Below are positions 42,748 to 52,608 of a DNA stretch of 64,000 bases, piece by piece. This DNA is from Polyangium sp. 15x6 (lineage in GTDB: Bacteria > Myxococcota_A > Polyangia > Polyangiales > Polyangiaceae), in assembly GCF_029960785.1 (NCBI RefSeq), contig NZ_JASBQE010000006.1:1-64000 (forward strand). Direction: 5' to 3'. The notes under the pieces were generated by a model, which ran no database searches, was not told the DNA's origin, and saw only the letters and a program-made list of their open reading frames with translations. The position numbers were made by a program, and so were the translations under genes. Positions within the stretch are counted from its first letter, which is position 1. Every line of letters begins with the position of its first letter.

Positions 42748-45054
42748 TCAGGAGAAGCTGATCACGATCACGACGAGCACGAGGACGACCACGCCGACGC
42801 CGATGGCGACGAGCACCGGGGTCTGCAGCCCGAGCACACGCGGCCGGAGGCGCGTGGTGAACGCATCGGGGTCGAGCTCGGGCGCGGGCAAAGCATGCCG
42901 ATCCGGCAGGCGCGTCGCGCCCGGCGGCACCGAACGACCCGGCACGGGCGGCGCGGGCGGAATGGGCGGCGGCGCCGGAATGGAAGGGCCCGCGATCGGC
43001 GGCGCCGAGGGGGACGGAATCGCCGCGGCGAGCGCCGGGATCTGCGCCGCAGGCGGGATCGGAGGCGGGGCCATGGCCGCGAGCACCGGAGGCGGCACGC
43101 TCACGGTCTGCGCCGCGGCGCCCTCGGTCGCGCGGGCCGATCGCTCCATCGCGAGCGCGACTTCGAGCCGGCGCAGGCCGTCCGTGATGCCCTGCGTTTT
43201 TCCGATCCGCAGCGCTTCCGCGGCGATCGCGGCCGCGTCGCTCGTGGCCTTCGCGAGCGCGGCCTTCCGCTCGGCGCGCGCGTACGCGGCTTTCGCCTCC
43301 TCGGCGAGGCGCATGGCCTCGAGCGAGAGACGCTCGGCCTCGCCGCGCAGCCGATCCTCGCCGCTCGGCTCGCCGGTGGGCGGGGGCGGAGGCGCCGAGC
43401 CTGCGCTGCGGGCCGTGACGGGCGGCAAGGGCACGGAGGGATCGGCGGGGACGATCTGACCGGGCGGCGCCGGAGGCATGGCGCGCGCGGCCGTCGCGGC
43501 GCGCACCTTGCGCAGCATGTCGCCGATGGGCGCGGTGGGATCGTCGAGATCCTCGCTGTCGGCGGGATCATCGCGGCGGCTCGGCGCGGCGGGGAGTTTG
43601 CCCTCGATGACGGTCGCGAAGCTCGGCAGCGCGATGCGTTTGTCCTCGGGGGCCTCGGGCGGGGGCGCCGGGCGCGCAGCGGCGACGTCGGGGGCGACGA
43701 GCTTCGGATCGAAGGGTTTGCCCCCCTTGAACTGCTGCCGCAGCATCGCGAGCTGCTCGGGCGTGCCTTTGACGAGGGTCGGGACCTCCTCGCCCCAGTC
43801 GACCTCGCCCTCGCCCGTGCCGCGTCCATCGGCGATGCGCGGGGCGTTGCGCAGCGTGCCGATCCGCCGCGGCGTGACCTTGGCCTCGGCGGTCGTGTCG
43901 TCGGCGAGCTCGTTCGCGTCCGGGATCGGCGGGCCATTGGCTCCGGTCGATCGTTTCGTGCCCGGGCGCTCGGTGGGCGGGGGTGAATCGCTCCGCTTCG
44001 GCGGGTCTCTCGGGAGCGGGGCCACGACCGAGCCGCCGGTGAACGTGGGCGGGCGGGGTTTTTCCTTTTTGACCTCGGGCGTCTGGCTCGCGATCACGCG
44101 CTCGAACCAGGCCATCTGGCGCATCGCGTTCCGGCGGACGAAGCGGCCGAGGGCCTCCTCGTTGTCCTCCATGTACCCGTGCGCGCTGAGCCACTCGTCG
44201 AGCCGCGCGAGGATCTCGACGACGGACTGGAAGCGCGCCTTCGGATCCTTTTCGAGGCACTTGCTCACGATGCTGACGAGCTCGCGATCGATCTTCGGCC
44301 GGAGCTTGAAGAGATCGGCCGGCGGCGCGGTCATGATCAGGCGCGCGAGCTCCATGTCGTTCGGCGCGACCCAGGGCCTGCGCGCCGCGAAGAGCTCGAA
44401 GAGCATGACGCCGAGCGAGAAGATGTCGGCGCGCGCGTCGATGTTGTTGCCCGTGGCCTGCTCGGGGGAGATGTACTCGAGCTGGCCCTTCACCATGCCC
44501 GTCAGCGTGCGCGTGAGCCTCTGCTTGGCCTTGGCGAGGCCGAAGTCGGTGATCTTCACGTCACCCTGGAACGAGCAGAGCACGTTGCCGGGCGTGAGAT
44601 CGCGGTGGACCAGGTTCATGTGCTCGCCGCTCGGCGCGCGCAGGGCGTGCGCGGTGCCGAGGCCGCGGCAGATCTGCCGCGCGAGGAAGACGACCATCCG
44701 CTCGGTGAAGGCCTCGCCCGTGTCGAAGATCGTCTTCATGAGCCGCGCGAGCGAGACACCCTGCACGAGCTCGACGGCGAGGTAGAGGCCCTGATCGTCG
44801 CTGCCCCAGCCCACGACCTCGACCACGTTCGGATGCCGGAGCGCGCCTGTCATCCACATCTCGTCGCGGAACTGGGCGACGAACGCGGGATCGCTGGCGA
44901 GGTGCGGGTGGAGGCGCTTGACGGCGACGAGGCGACCCTCGGCGGGGCCGTGGGTCACGCGGCAGAGATCGACCTTCGCCGACTCCCCGGCCGCGATCTC
45001 CGCGAGCATCATGAAGGAGAGCGCGGACGGGTCTTGCCCAGGAGGCGGCGGCAT
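42748..45054 (-). CDS. Hanks-type Ser/Thr kinase, tail-anchored
   Basis: The 768-residue protein carries a kinase domain at residues 14-290. VAVKRLHPHL (Lys), VHRDLTPGNVL (HRD) and DFGLAKAK (DFG) are intact, and YISPEQ is the APE equivalent. A long Pro/Ala-rich region with a heptad segment (about 570-640, EAMRLAEEAKAAYARAERKA) follows. The last 25 residues (LVAIGVGVVVLVLVVIVISFS) form one membrane helix right at the C-terminus. The kinase is thus cytosolic and tail-anchored. It is 15 bases from the next gene, which likely shares its promoter region. Confidence 0.93.
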   Translation of the reverse strand: MPPPPGQDPSALSFMMLAEIAAGESAKVDLCRVTHGPAEGRLVAVKRLHPHLASDPAFVAQFRDEMWMTGALRHPNVVEVVGWGSDDQGLYLAVELVQGVSLARLMKTIFDTGEAFTERMVVFLARQICRGLGTAHALRAPSGEHMNLVHRDLTPGNVLCSFQGDVKITDFGLAKAKQRLTRTLTGMVKGQLEYISPEQATGNNIDARADIFSLGVMLFELFAARRPWVAPNDMELARLIMTAPPADLFKLRPKIDRELVSIVSKCLEKDPKARFQSVVEILARLDEWLSAHGYMEDNEEALGRFVRRNAMRQMAWFERVIASQTPEVKKEKPRPPTFTGGSVVAPLPRDPPKRSDSPPPTERPGTKRSTGANGPPIPDANELADDTTAEAKVTPRRIGTLRNAPRIADGRGTGEGEVDWGEEVPTLVKGTPEQLAMLRQQFKGGKPFDPKLVAPDVAAARPAPPPEAPEDKRIALPSFATVIEGKLPAAPSRRDDPADSEDLDDPTAPIGDMLRKVRAATAARAMPPAPPGQIVPADPSVPLPPVTARSAGSAPPPPPTGEPSGEDRLRGEAERLSLEAMRLAEEAKAAYARAERKAALAKATSDAAAIAAEALRIGKTQGITDGLRRLEVALAMERSARATEGAAAQTVSVPPPVLAAMAPPPIPPAAQIPALAAAIPSPSAPPIAGPSIPAPPPIPPAPPVPGRSVPPGATRLPDRHALPAPELDPDAFTTRLRPRVLGLQTPVLVAIGVGVVVLVLVVIVISFS

Positions 45055-45069
45055 TCGCGGGTCAGTGTA

Positions 45070-45729
45070 TCAAACCGTTTGCCGCGCCGCAGCGATCGCT
45101 TGCGGGAGTCCGCCGAGGTTTGCCTTGAGGTGCACGTCGAGGTGATCGTCCTTGGTACGGATCGCACGGACCGAGGCGACGGGCAGGGCGATCGAGAGAT
45201 AACGACGAACCTTGGGGTTTTCCGCGAGCTTGGGCACCTTCATGAGATCGAGCGTGAGGCGATCGTCCTTGGCCTCGACCAGCATGGGCGGACGCTTCGG
45301 CATGAAGGCGACGAGGTTGCCGGGCTTCGACAGATCGAGCGCGCCGGACTTCAAGAGGCCGGCGAGGGGCGAGCTCGAGTCGCCGAGCACGGTGAGGGTG
45401 AGGCCCTCGATGCGGACCCCGATGCGCATCTCCGTCAGGGAGATGTCGATCTCCTCGATGTGAAGAATGAGCGAGGCGCGCAGCGGCGTGCCCATGGCGT
45501 CGACGGTCGCGGCGACGCGGACGCCGGGCGGCGCGGCCTCGATGACGATGTCCTTCGGGGCTTTCTTGTTGTCCGGAACGAACTCGCGCGCGAGGTAACG
45601 CAGGGCATCCATGGGGATGGAAGCGCGCAGGCCGAGGGCGCTGCGCAAGGCGCGGACGATCTCCTCGGGGTGCTCTTTCAGATAGTTTCCAGCGGTGCGG
45701 GCGAGGACGCGGGGATCAGGCTTGGGCAT
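45070..45729 (-). CDS. Conserved hypothetical protein
   Basis: The 219-residue protein starts at ATG 45729 (MPKPDPRVLA). An upstream in-frame ATG at 45822 would include a Cys/Arg-rich, non-conserved looking stretch. It has no membrane segment. Residues 60-200 have an alternating strand pattern (APPGVRVAATVDAMGTPLRASL, ISLTEMRIGVRIEGLTLTVL, KKAPKDIVIE) that resembles a small beta-barrel or lipid-binding shell. Not recognised. It lies just upstream of, and probably in an operon with, the kinase at 42748-45054. Confidence 0.62.
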   Translation of the reverse strand: MPKPDPRVLARTAGNYLKEHPEEIVRALRSALGLRASIPMDALRYLAREFVPDNKKAPKDIVIEAAPPGVRVAATVDAMGTPLRASLILHIEEIDISLTEMRIGVRIEGLTLTVLGDSSSPLAGLLKSGALDLSKPGNLVAFMPKRPPMLVEAKDDRLTLDLMKVPKLAENPKVRRYLSIALPVASVRAIRTKDDHLDVHLKANLGGLPQAIAAARQTV

Positions 45730-45859
45730 ACGGGGGGTTAGAACCTTCGCAGAGGTGCGCTCGTCCGCGCAAGGGGCGCGAACGCCAGGGTCGCGGCGAT
45801 GAAGGACGCAGCGCGTCGACACGCTTCTTCTGCGGATCGATCGGGGTCACAATGGAGGC

Positions 45860-46981
45860 ATGCGTGGAACGTTCGCTTTCTTCTTGGCGGGGATCGTGGG
45901 CATGGCCGCATGTGGAAGCGGCGGCGGCGTCGATGTCGTGACGAACGGCGCCACGACGGGCGCGGGCGCCTCCGGGGGCTCGGGCGGCGCGGGCGGCGCA
46001 GGCGGCGATGCGACGGGCGGCGGTGGATCGGGCAGCGTGCCGGGGGCGTGGTGCACGCCGATCCCGGCCTGCGATGCCCCTCCCCCGCCGCCGGGAGAGG
46101 CCATCGACTGGAACGCGATCATCCCGCCGATCGGAGACCCGAACCATCGCGGGCGTGATCTCTTCCTGAACCCCGGCGATCCGCAGTGGATCCTGGCGAA
46201 GTTCTCGTACGGCACCTTCGACGACGACATCAAGGGCGAGTACGTCGACGTGTACGTGCAGCGCGACTGCGCAGGCACGTGGGAGCACCTCGGGACCGCG
46301 ACGACGACCGAGGATGAAGAGCACCAGGCGGTCGAGGGCGTGGAGGACACGGGAGGGCGCGTCTACTTCCAGATCCCGGAGGAGAAGGCCCTCGGGCTCG
46401 GCAGACACAGGGTTCATCTCGTTGTCAAGGGTGACCTCTCGACGACGGACCTCTTCATCGAGGTCGTGCCGAAAGGGACGCCGGTCTTCGTGAGCGACAT
46501 CGACGGGACGCTGACGACCTACGAGACGGAGGAGTTCGTCGCGCTCGCGCAAGGCGAGCTGCCCGAGGTGCGAAAGGACGCGGCGAAGCTCTTCGACGTG
46601 CTCGTTTCGAAGGGCTATCACCCGTTTTACATGACCGCCCGGCCCGAATGGCTCGGGGCGCGGACGCGGGCGTTCCTCGACCAAAACGGTTTTCCGCACG
46701 GGATCGTGCACACGACGCTGACGAAGTCGGGCGCGCTCGGGAGCGAGGCTTCGAGCTACAAGACCGGCGAGCTCTCGATGCTCGCCCAAAAAGGGATGGT
46801 CCCCACCTACGCCTTCGGCAATACGGACACCGACGCCGCGGCCTATTTCAACGCGATGGTGCAGCCCGACGAGCGGCGCGTGTTCATCGAGTTCGACGAT
46901 ACGGTGCACGGCGGGCGCAGGATCGAGAGTTACACGGAGCTCCTCGCCGAGGCCGAAGCGCTGCCGAGCCTCTGCCCATGA
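45860..46981 (+). CDS. Lipoprotein with lipin/LNS2-like HAD phosphatase domain
   Basis: The 373-residue protein has a lipobox MAAC (Cys 18) and a Gly/Ser/Ala linker (25-60). A catalytic HAD-type core (about 208-350) has nucleophile D213 and D215 in SDIDGTLT, then FYMTARPEWLGARTRAFL and FGNTDTDAAAYF. That order, with KTGELS, matches the LNS2 domain of Mg-dependent phosphatidate phosphatases (lipin, Pah1). An N-terminal beta domain (GEYVDVYVQRDCAGTWEHLG) resembles a lipid-binding or Ig-like fold. Being lipid-anchored outside, it may dephosphorylate lipid or carbohydrate phosphates. It is divergent from the hypothetical gene at 45729. Confidence 0.8.
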   Translation: MRGTFAFFLAGIVGMAACGSGGGVDVVTNGATTGAGASGGSGGAGGAGGDATGGGGSGSVPGAWCTPIPACDAPPPPPGEAIDWNAIIPPIGDPNHRGRDLFLNPGDPQWILAKFSYGTFDDDIKGEYVDVYVQRDCAGTWEHLGTATTTEDEEHQAVEGVEDTGGRVYFQIPEEKALGLGRHRVHLVVKGDLSTTDLFIEVVPKGTPVFVSDIDGTLTTYETEEFVALAQGELPEVRKDAAKLFDVLVSKGYHPFYMTARPEWLGARTRAFLDQNGFPHGIVHTTLTKSGALGSEASSYKTGELSMLAQKGMVPTYAFGNTDTDAAAYFNAMVQPDERRVFIEFDDTVHGGRRIESYTELLAEAEALPSLCP

Positions 46982-47091
46982 TCGCCGCGGGCGGATCGTG
47001 ATTCTCCGCGGACTTCCGCCCGTCCTCGAAAGCATGAAACTGCGGGGCGCGCCGGCCGTGAAACCCGGCGGTAATTCGTTATGCTACGGCC

Positions 47092-50000
47092 GTGGCCCCG
47101 AGCGCGCCGGCCGATCGTGATTCCCTTCCGAAAGCCGCGCCGCCGCGGCGGCCGGGGCGGGTGCGCCGCGCGCTCGCCACGGGCGCCGCCACGCTCGGGC
47201 TTTTCGTGGTGTTCACCGGATCCGCCGTAGCCGCCGTGGGGCTCCACCTCGACGTTGGCCCGTTCCGCCGCCTCGCGCGCGATGTGGCGAACCAGGCGCT
47301 CGGTTCTCTCTTCGAAGGGAAGATCGTGATCGCGGAGATCGATCACCTCGCGCTCGACGAGGTGTCGGTCCGATCGGCGGTCACGCTCGATCCGCGCGGC
47401 ACGGAAATCATCCGGGCGAACAACATTCACGGCAGCTTCGACCTCCTCGGGTTTGCCCGCGCGTCGCTCTTCGGCACGGGTGAACGCAAGCTCGTGTTCC
47501 CCCACATCCGCATCGAGGAGGCCGAGGTGATGCTCGAGCGCGGGCCCGATCAGCGGCTCGGGATCGAGACGGCGTTCATCCCGCGGCCGACGCCGAAGAA
47601 ACCCAAGAAACCCAAGAAGCCCGGTGAAGTCGATCGAGCGGCCGAGCAGCCGACGACGGTGGCGCTCGAGCGGATCGAGATCGGCCACGCGCACGTGCGT
47701 GGTCAGGTGGCGCCTCCGCGCGCGCTCGACGCGGACGTGACGCGCCTGCTCGCGTCGGTGCACGTGACGCCGCGCGGGCTCGCCGTGGATGTGGAGCAGA
47801 CGGGCATTCGCGAGCGCACGCTCGCGCACGTGCCGCTCGCGGGCACGGTCGATTACCACCTGCACGTCGACACGCCGCCCGAGGCGACGACGACGAACGC
47901 GGCGCCCGATCCGCAGAGCACGGCAGCGTCGATGCGGATGTGGAGCAGCTTCGCCGGGCACGCGGGGCCGGTCGAGGTGCTGGCGCGCGCTTCGCTCGAA
48001 GGCGCGCACGTCTCCGCGGCGGTCGAGCTGCCGCGCGCCGAGCCCGCGGATCTGCGGCTGCTCGCGCCGGGTTTGCCCCTGCGCGAGCGGGTCTCCGCGA
48101 AGATCACGCTCGAAGGAGACGCGCCCTCATTCGAGGTCGAGGGGCGGCTCGATGTTTCGCCGGCGGAGCGATCGCCGGGGTCGGTCGCGCTGCGGGGCAA
48201 GCTCGACGTATCGCGCGGGGCGCGGCTCGCGCTCGACGTGACCGCGGACGACGTCGATCCGCGCATGTTCGTCGACGGTTTGCCCGAGGCGAACGTGGAC
48301 ATGAACGCGCGGCTCGTCCTCGATACGGACCCCGGGCTGCGGCTCGTGGCCGAGGCGAGGACCGAGCCGATGGTGGTGCAAGAGCAGCCGGTGCCGGCGG
48401 CCGACGTGCACCTCGTCTACGATCACGGCGAGCTCGAAGGCCGCGTGACGTTGCACGAGCAGGGCGCGCCGACGTCCGGCTCGTTCGTCGTGACCCCGGG
48501 CGGCGCCGTGCGATTCGAGGCGGAGACGTTCGTCGCGTCGCTCGAATCGGCGCCGCGGCTCGCAGGTCCCGCGACGGGCAGCGCGCGCGTGCACGTGAAG
48601 GGCGCGATCCAGGAGGGGAAGATCGACGCGCGTGCCACGGGCTCGGTGTACGAGCTCCACGCGAAGGGCGGCGTGTCGCTCGAACGAGGTCGCGTGGAAG
48701 GACGCATTCGCGGGCCCTTCGAAAAACTCGACGTCGAGGCCACGCTCGAAGGCGAAGGATTTTTCGCGGGCGGGCGCGGCGCGGACAAGGTGACGGCGCA
48801 CGTGCGTGGTCCTGTCACGGCGCCGAAGGTGGAAGCACGGCTCGAAGGCGGCGACGTGGGCGAGCTCGAAGCGTCGGCGCGGATCGAGACGAAGGAGAAG
48901 AGCGCGCGCGAGGTGGCGCTGCGGCTGTCGCGCGAAGGCGAACGGATCGAGGGCAAAGCGAAGCGCGTCGCGCTCGAGGGCGGAGCGCTCGCGATCGAGG
49001 GGCTCACGGCCGAGGGGCCGGGCGTGGGCTCGCTCGGAGGGACGCTCGCGGTGGACGGGCGCGAGCTCACGGGCAAGCTCAAGGGCGAGGGCGTGGACCT
49101 CGGTCGGCTCGGTCGGCTGCTGGATCTCGATCGAAACCTGCGAGGCCTCGCGGACGTGGACGTCGCGCTCACGCGCACGAAGGACGGGCGCAAAGGGCAC
49201 GTGCACCTGCAGGTCGAGGACGGGACGTTCTCGGCCGGGGGATTGCCGATCACGGGGGCGAGCGGCTCGCTCGTGGCGACGTTCGACGACGCGCGCGCCA
49301 CGATGGACGGCACGTTCCGCCTCGTCGATCGCGACAAGTCCGGCACGGAGGACGCGTGCAACGGTTCGATCGCGGAGGTGCGAATCTCCGGCGCCGAAGG
49401 AAATCTGCGCGGGCCGCTCTTGGATCCGGCGACGTGGGCAAGGCTCACGGGCTCGGCGCGCGTGGACGCGCCGGACTGGGATCTGCGGTGCATCGCGCAG
49501 CGCCTGCCGGTCGCGCTCGTCCTCAGCGAGGTCTCGGGCCGCCTCGGCACGAGCTTCGCGATCGAGCGGCCCGCCGGGCAGCGGTTCGTGTCGGTGCGTG
49601 ATCTCGACGTGCGCACGCGCGGCCTCGTGGTCGCGGGGCCGGTGGGGTTCGGCGAGGACAAACCCGCATGGGAGTCGCGCTCGATGGACGTCGCGGTCTC
49701 GGGCTCGCTGAACGGCGCGACGGGCGCGACGGACGTGACGCTGTCGCTCCTCGACACGTCGACGATGGTCGAGCTCGCGACCCACGTGGATCTCGATCTG
49801 CCGACGCTCGTCGACGATCCGAAGAAGCGGCGCGCTTCGCTACTCGCGTCGCGCGGGACGGCCGAGCTCACGATCCCGCGGCGAACGGTGCGCTCGTTCC
49901 ATACGTTGCCCTCGGTCCTACGGGACGCGATCCCGCCGATCCGGGGCGCGATCGCGCTCTCGGCCTCGGCGAGCGGGACGCTCGAAAAGCCGGCGATCCG

Positions 50001-51987
50001 CGTGAATGCGCGCGGGTTCGGGCTCGCGCACGACGCGCGGACGCTCGGCCCGAGCCCTTGGGCGTTCCCCGTGGACGTGGACGCGACCGCGACGTACGAC
50101 GCGAGCAAGGCGACGTTGCGCGCGGCCGTGCGCAAGGACGCGCGCGAGCTCGCCCTGGTCGACGCGAACGTCGACGTCGACCTCGCCGCGCTGCGCGCAG
50201 GCCGCGCCATCCAGCCCCGCGGCGGCGCGCGCGCCACGCTGCGTGATCTGCCGCTGGAGCTGATCCCGTTCTTCGCGGATCGCGACGTCGCGGGCCGCGT
50301 GAGCGGCGTCCTCCGCTTCGATCAGCGCGGTGACAATCCCGAAGCCGCGGCGCGCCTCGAGGTGTCGGGCCTGGAGCTCGGCAGCCAGTCGTCCTTCGAT
50401 CGCGCCACGCTCGAGCTCTCGATCGGCAACCCCGGCGGCACGGGCAAGCCGGCGCGCGGCGTGGCGCAGCTCGAGCTCGTCGGTCGCGGCGGCGGGCGCA
50501 TCGACGCGACGGGATACGCGGGCATCGACTGGCAAGGCATCGTCCCGCAGATCGACGCGACGCGGCCCGCGGACCTGCTCCTCAAGGCGAACCGCTTCCG
50601 CCTCGCGAGCCTCACGCCGCTCGTCTCCGGGACGCTCTCGCGGCTCGACGGCACGCTCGACGGCGATCTGCGCGTGGGCCTGCATCGCTTCGGCGAGGAC
50701 GACGGGCGCATCGAGGCGAACATGGAGGTGCGCAACGGCGTCTTCCACGTCCCGCAGATCGGACAGGAGTTCAAGAACACGCGCGTCTCGATCCGCACGA
50801 CGTACAAGGGCGAGCTGCGCTTCGACGATCTCCGCGCCGAAGGCATCAGCGGCGCCGTCGAGGGTTCCGCGATCGTGCAGATGAAGGGCCTCGCCTTCCA
50901 GGAGGCGCACGGCGAGCTGCGCATCGATCGAGACGAGGAGCTGCCCGTGACGTTCGAGGGCGTGCCGCTCGGGCACGCGCACGGGAGGATCGTGCTCGCG
51001 GCGGAGAGGCAGGGGCGCGAGGTGTCGCTCACGGTGAGCGTGCCCGGGCTTCATCTCGCATTGCCCGCGTCGAGCACGCGCGGCGTGCAGTCGCTCGATC
51101 CGAACCCCGACGTCGTGGTCTCGCATCCGCTCGGCCCGCCGAAGGAGGAGCGCCCGAAGGACGCGCTCGCGTACCTGATCACGTTCGAGCTCGGCGACAT
51201 CAGGATCGAAGGCATGGGCGCGGATCTCGAGCTCACGGGCGGCAGCGCGCCGCCGCGCGTCGCGCTCACGGACGAGACGCGGCTCTCGGGCGACGTGGAG
51301 ATCAGCCGCGGTTCGTTCGAGATCGTCGGCAAGAAGTTCGAGATCGAGCGGGGCCTCGTGCGTCTGCGGCCGGAAGAAGCGGGCAACCCCTACGTCAACG
51401 TGACGGCGCGCTGGGACGCGCCCGACGGCACGCGCGTGTTCGTGGACTACGTCGGCGATCTGAAGCCGATCACCGAGCAGAAGCTCAAGTTCCGATCGAG
51501 CCCGCCGATGTCGCAGCAAGCGATCCTGTCGATGATCCTGATCGGTGAATCACCCGAGTCCAAGTCCGACACGCAGTCACAAGCGACGGCGCAGGCGTCA
51601 CCGCGCGCGACGGACGTGGCGGCGGGCGTGGTGGGCGGCGAGATCGCCTCGGCGCAGATCAACGCGATCCTGTCGCAGATCGCGCCGCTCCGAGGTCTGT
51701 CCACGCGCGTCGGGACGACGGAGGCCGGCCGGCTCCGCACGACCGTGATCTACGAGCTCGGCGATACCGTGACCGCGCAGGCGAGCTACGAGGGTTCGCC
51801 CGCGTCGAGCCGCCTCGAAGGCATCCAGAGCCCCACGGGTACGACGCAGGGCACGGAGAACCGCACGGAGCTGAACCTCGACTGGCGCTTCAAGCGCAAC
51901 TGGGCGCTGCGCGGATCGTTCGGCTTCGGAGGAATCAACCAGCAGCCGAGCTCGGGTCTCGATCTGTTCTGGCAGTACCGCTACTAG
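47092..51987 (+). CDS. tamB: TamB-like translocation/assembly protein (DUF490)
   Basis: The 1,631-residue protein has one N-terminal membrane anchor (about 28-50) and a very long beta-rich repeat region. At the C-terminus is a TamB/DUF490 domain (about 1290-1631), which ends with aromatic residues (LFWQYRY), as in outer-membrane-contacting TamB. Members bridge inner and outer membranes and assist insertion of surface proteins or lipid transport. The start is GTG at 47092: the nearby ATG at 47081 is in another frame and no in-frame ATG follows early. The C-terminus is convergent with the next minus gene by 4 bases. Its partner TamA is not in the window. Confidence 0.88.
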   Translation: MAPSAPADRDSLPKAAPPRRPGRVRRALATGAATLGLFVVFTGSAVAAVGLHLDVGPFRRLARDVANQALGSLFEGKIVIAEIDHLALDEVSVRSAVTLDPRGTEIIRANNIHGSFDLLGFARASLFGTGERKLVFPHIRIEEAEVMLERGPDQRLGIETAFIPRPTPKKPKKPKKPGEVDRAAEQPTTVALERIEIGHAHVRGQVAPPRALDADVTRLLASVHVTPRGLAVDVEQTGIRERTLAHVPLAGTVDYHLHVDTPPEATTTNAAPDPQSTAASMRMWSSFAGHAGPVEVLARASLEGAHVSAAVELPRAEPADLRLLAPGLPLRERVSAKITLEGDAPSFEVEGRLDVSPAERSPGSVALRGKLDVSRGARLALDVTADDVDPRMFVDGLPEANVDMNARLVLDTDPGLRLVAEARTEPMVVQEQPVPAADVHLVYDHGELEGRVTLHEQGAPTSGSFVVTPGGAVRFEAETFVASLESAPRLAGPATGSARVHVKGAIQEGKIDARATGSVYELHAKGGVSLERGRVEGRIRGPFEKLDVEATLEGEGFFAGGRGADKVTAHVRGPVTAPKVEARLEGGDVGELEASARIETKEKSAREVALRLSREGERIEGKAKRVALEGGALAIEGLTAEGPGVGSLGGTLAVDGRELTGKLKGEGVDLGRLGRLLDLDRNLRGLADVDVALTRTKDGRKGHVHLQVEDGTFSAGGLPITGASGSLVATFDDARATMDGTFRLVDRDKSGTEDACNGSIAEVRISGAEGNLRGPLLDPATWARLTGSARVDAPDWDLRCIAQRLPVALVLSEVSGRLGTSFAIERPAGQRFVSVRDLDVRTRGLVVAGPVGFGEDKPAWESRSMDVAVSGSLNGATGATDVTLSLLDTSTMVELATHVDLDLPTLVDDPKKRRASLLASRGTAELTIPRRTVRSFHTLPSVLRDAIPPIRGAIALSASASGTLEKPAIRVNARGFGLAHDARTLGPSPWAFPVDVDATATYDASKATLRAAVRKDARELALVDANVDVDLAALRAGRAIQPRGGARATLRDLPLELIPFFADRDVAGRVSGVLRFDQRGDNPEAAARLEVSGLELGSQSSFDRATLELSIGNPGGTGKPARGVAQLELVGRGGGRIDATGYAGIDWQGIVPQIDATRPADLLLKANRFRLASLTPLVSGTLSRLDGTLDGDLRVGLHRFGEDDGRIEANMEVRNGVFHVPQIGQEFKNTRVSIRTTYKGELRFDDLRAEGISGAVEGSAIVQMKGLAFQEAHGELRIDRDEELPVTFEGVPLGHAHGRIVLAAERQGREVSLTVSVPGLHLALPASSTRGVQSLDPNPDVVVSHPLGPPKEERPKDALAYLITFELGDIRIEGMGADLELTGGSAPPRVALTDETRLSGDVEISRGSFEIVGKKFEIERGLVRLRPEEAGNPYVNVTARWDAPDGTRVFVDYVGDLKPITEQKLKFRSSPPMSQQAILSMILIGESPESKSDTQSQATAQASPRATDVAAGVVGGEIASAQINAILSQIAPLRGLSTRVGTTEAGRLRTTVIYELGDTVTAQASYEGSPASSRLEGIQSPTGTTQGTENRTELNLDWRFKRNWALRGSFGFGGINQQPSSGLDLFWQYRY

Positions 51988-52481
51988 TCGGCGCGCGTCG
52001 CGAGCTCCGCCGACACGTCACCCACGCGCACGATCGGGGGCTCCGCCGACACGAGCAGCGGCGCGAGGCCGGCCTGCGCGTGCCGCGAAAAACGCGCGTC
52101 CTCCGCGCCCGCCTTCACCCGCGCGATCACCACGCCGTCGCTCGATACCGAGAGCACGCGCGGATCGAGCAGCTCCTCCGTGCCGTCCGAGAGCACGAGG
52201 AGCGCCCTCTGCCCCTCGTCCTCGACGCGGACGGCGCGCACGACGAACGGCGTCTCCTCGGCGCGGAAGTAACACCAGTCGTAGCCGTTCGTGAGGATGA
52301 GCCGCCCATCGTCCGGGTGCCGCGCGATCCAGCGATGGAGCGCCTCCTCGAGGGCGGGGTGGTCCACGCGCGCGCCGTCGTGCCAGAAGCGGCCCTCGCG
52401 ATCGAGCACGATCGTGCTCTCACGCGACGTGCCCGGCGGGGGCGCGAGTTTGTAGAAGTCAGGGTGATCGCCGGGCTTCAT
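51984..52481 (-). CDS. DUF1285-like protein
   Basis: The 165-residue protein has no signal peptide. The motif TIVLDREGRFWHDGARVDHPALEEALHRWIARHPDDGRL, then YDWCYFRAEETPFVVRAV, matches the DUF1285 pattern of a beta-rich domain with a W-HDG block and a V/EE-PFVV block. I see this from memory of the family and not from a search, so the call is moderate. ATG at 52481 is preferred over 52550, which adds an unrelated Pro/Ala stretch. It overlaps the TamB-like gene's end by 4 bases. Confidence 0.5.
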   Translation of the reverse strand: MKPGDHPDFYKLAPPPGTSRESTIVLDREGRFWHDGARVDHPALEEALHRWIARHPDDGRLILTNGYDWCYFRAEETPFVVRAVRVEDEGQRALLVLSDGTEELLDPRVLSVSSDGVVIARVKAGAEDARFSRHAQAGLAPLLVSAEPPIVRVGDVSAELATRAD

Positions 52482-52608
52482 GGTCCTCTCCTGTCCGGCC
52501 GCCCGTTCGGGCAGCAAGGGATCCATAGGGCCGGCGGCGACCGGCGTCACGCCCCCACACGCGCAGCGGGGCTGCGATCGCGTCCGCCTTGGGCTACAAC
52601 CGGCCCCG

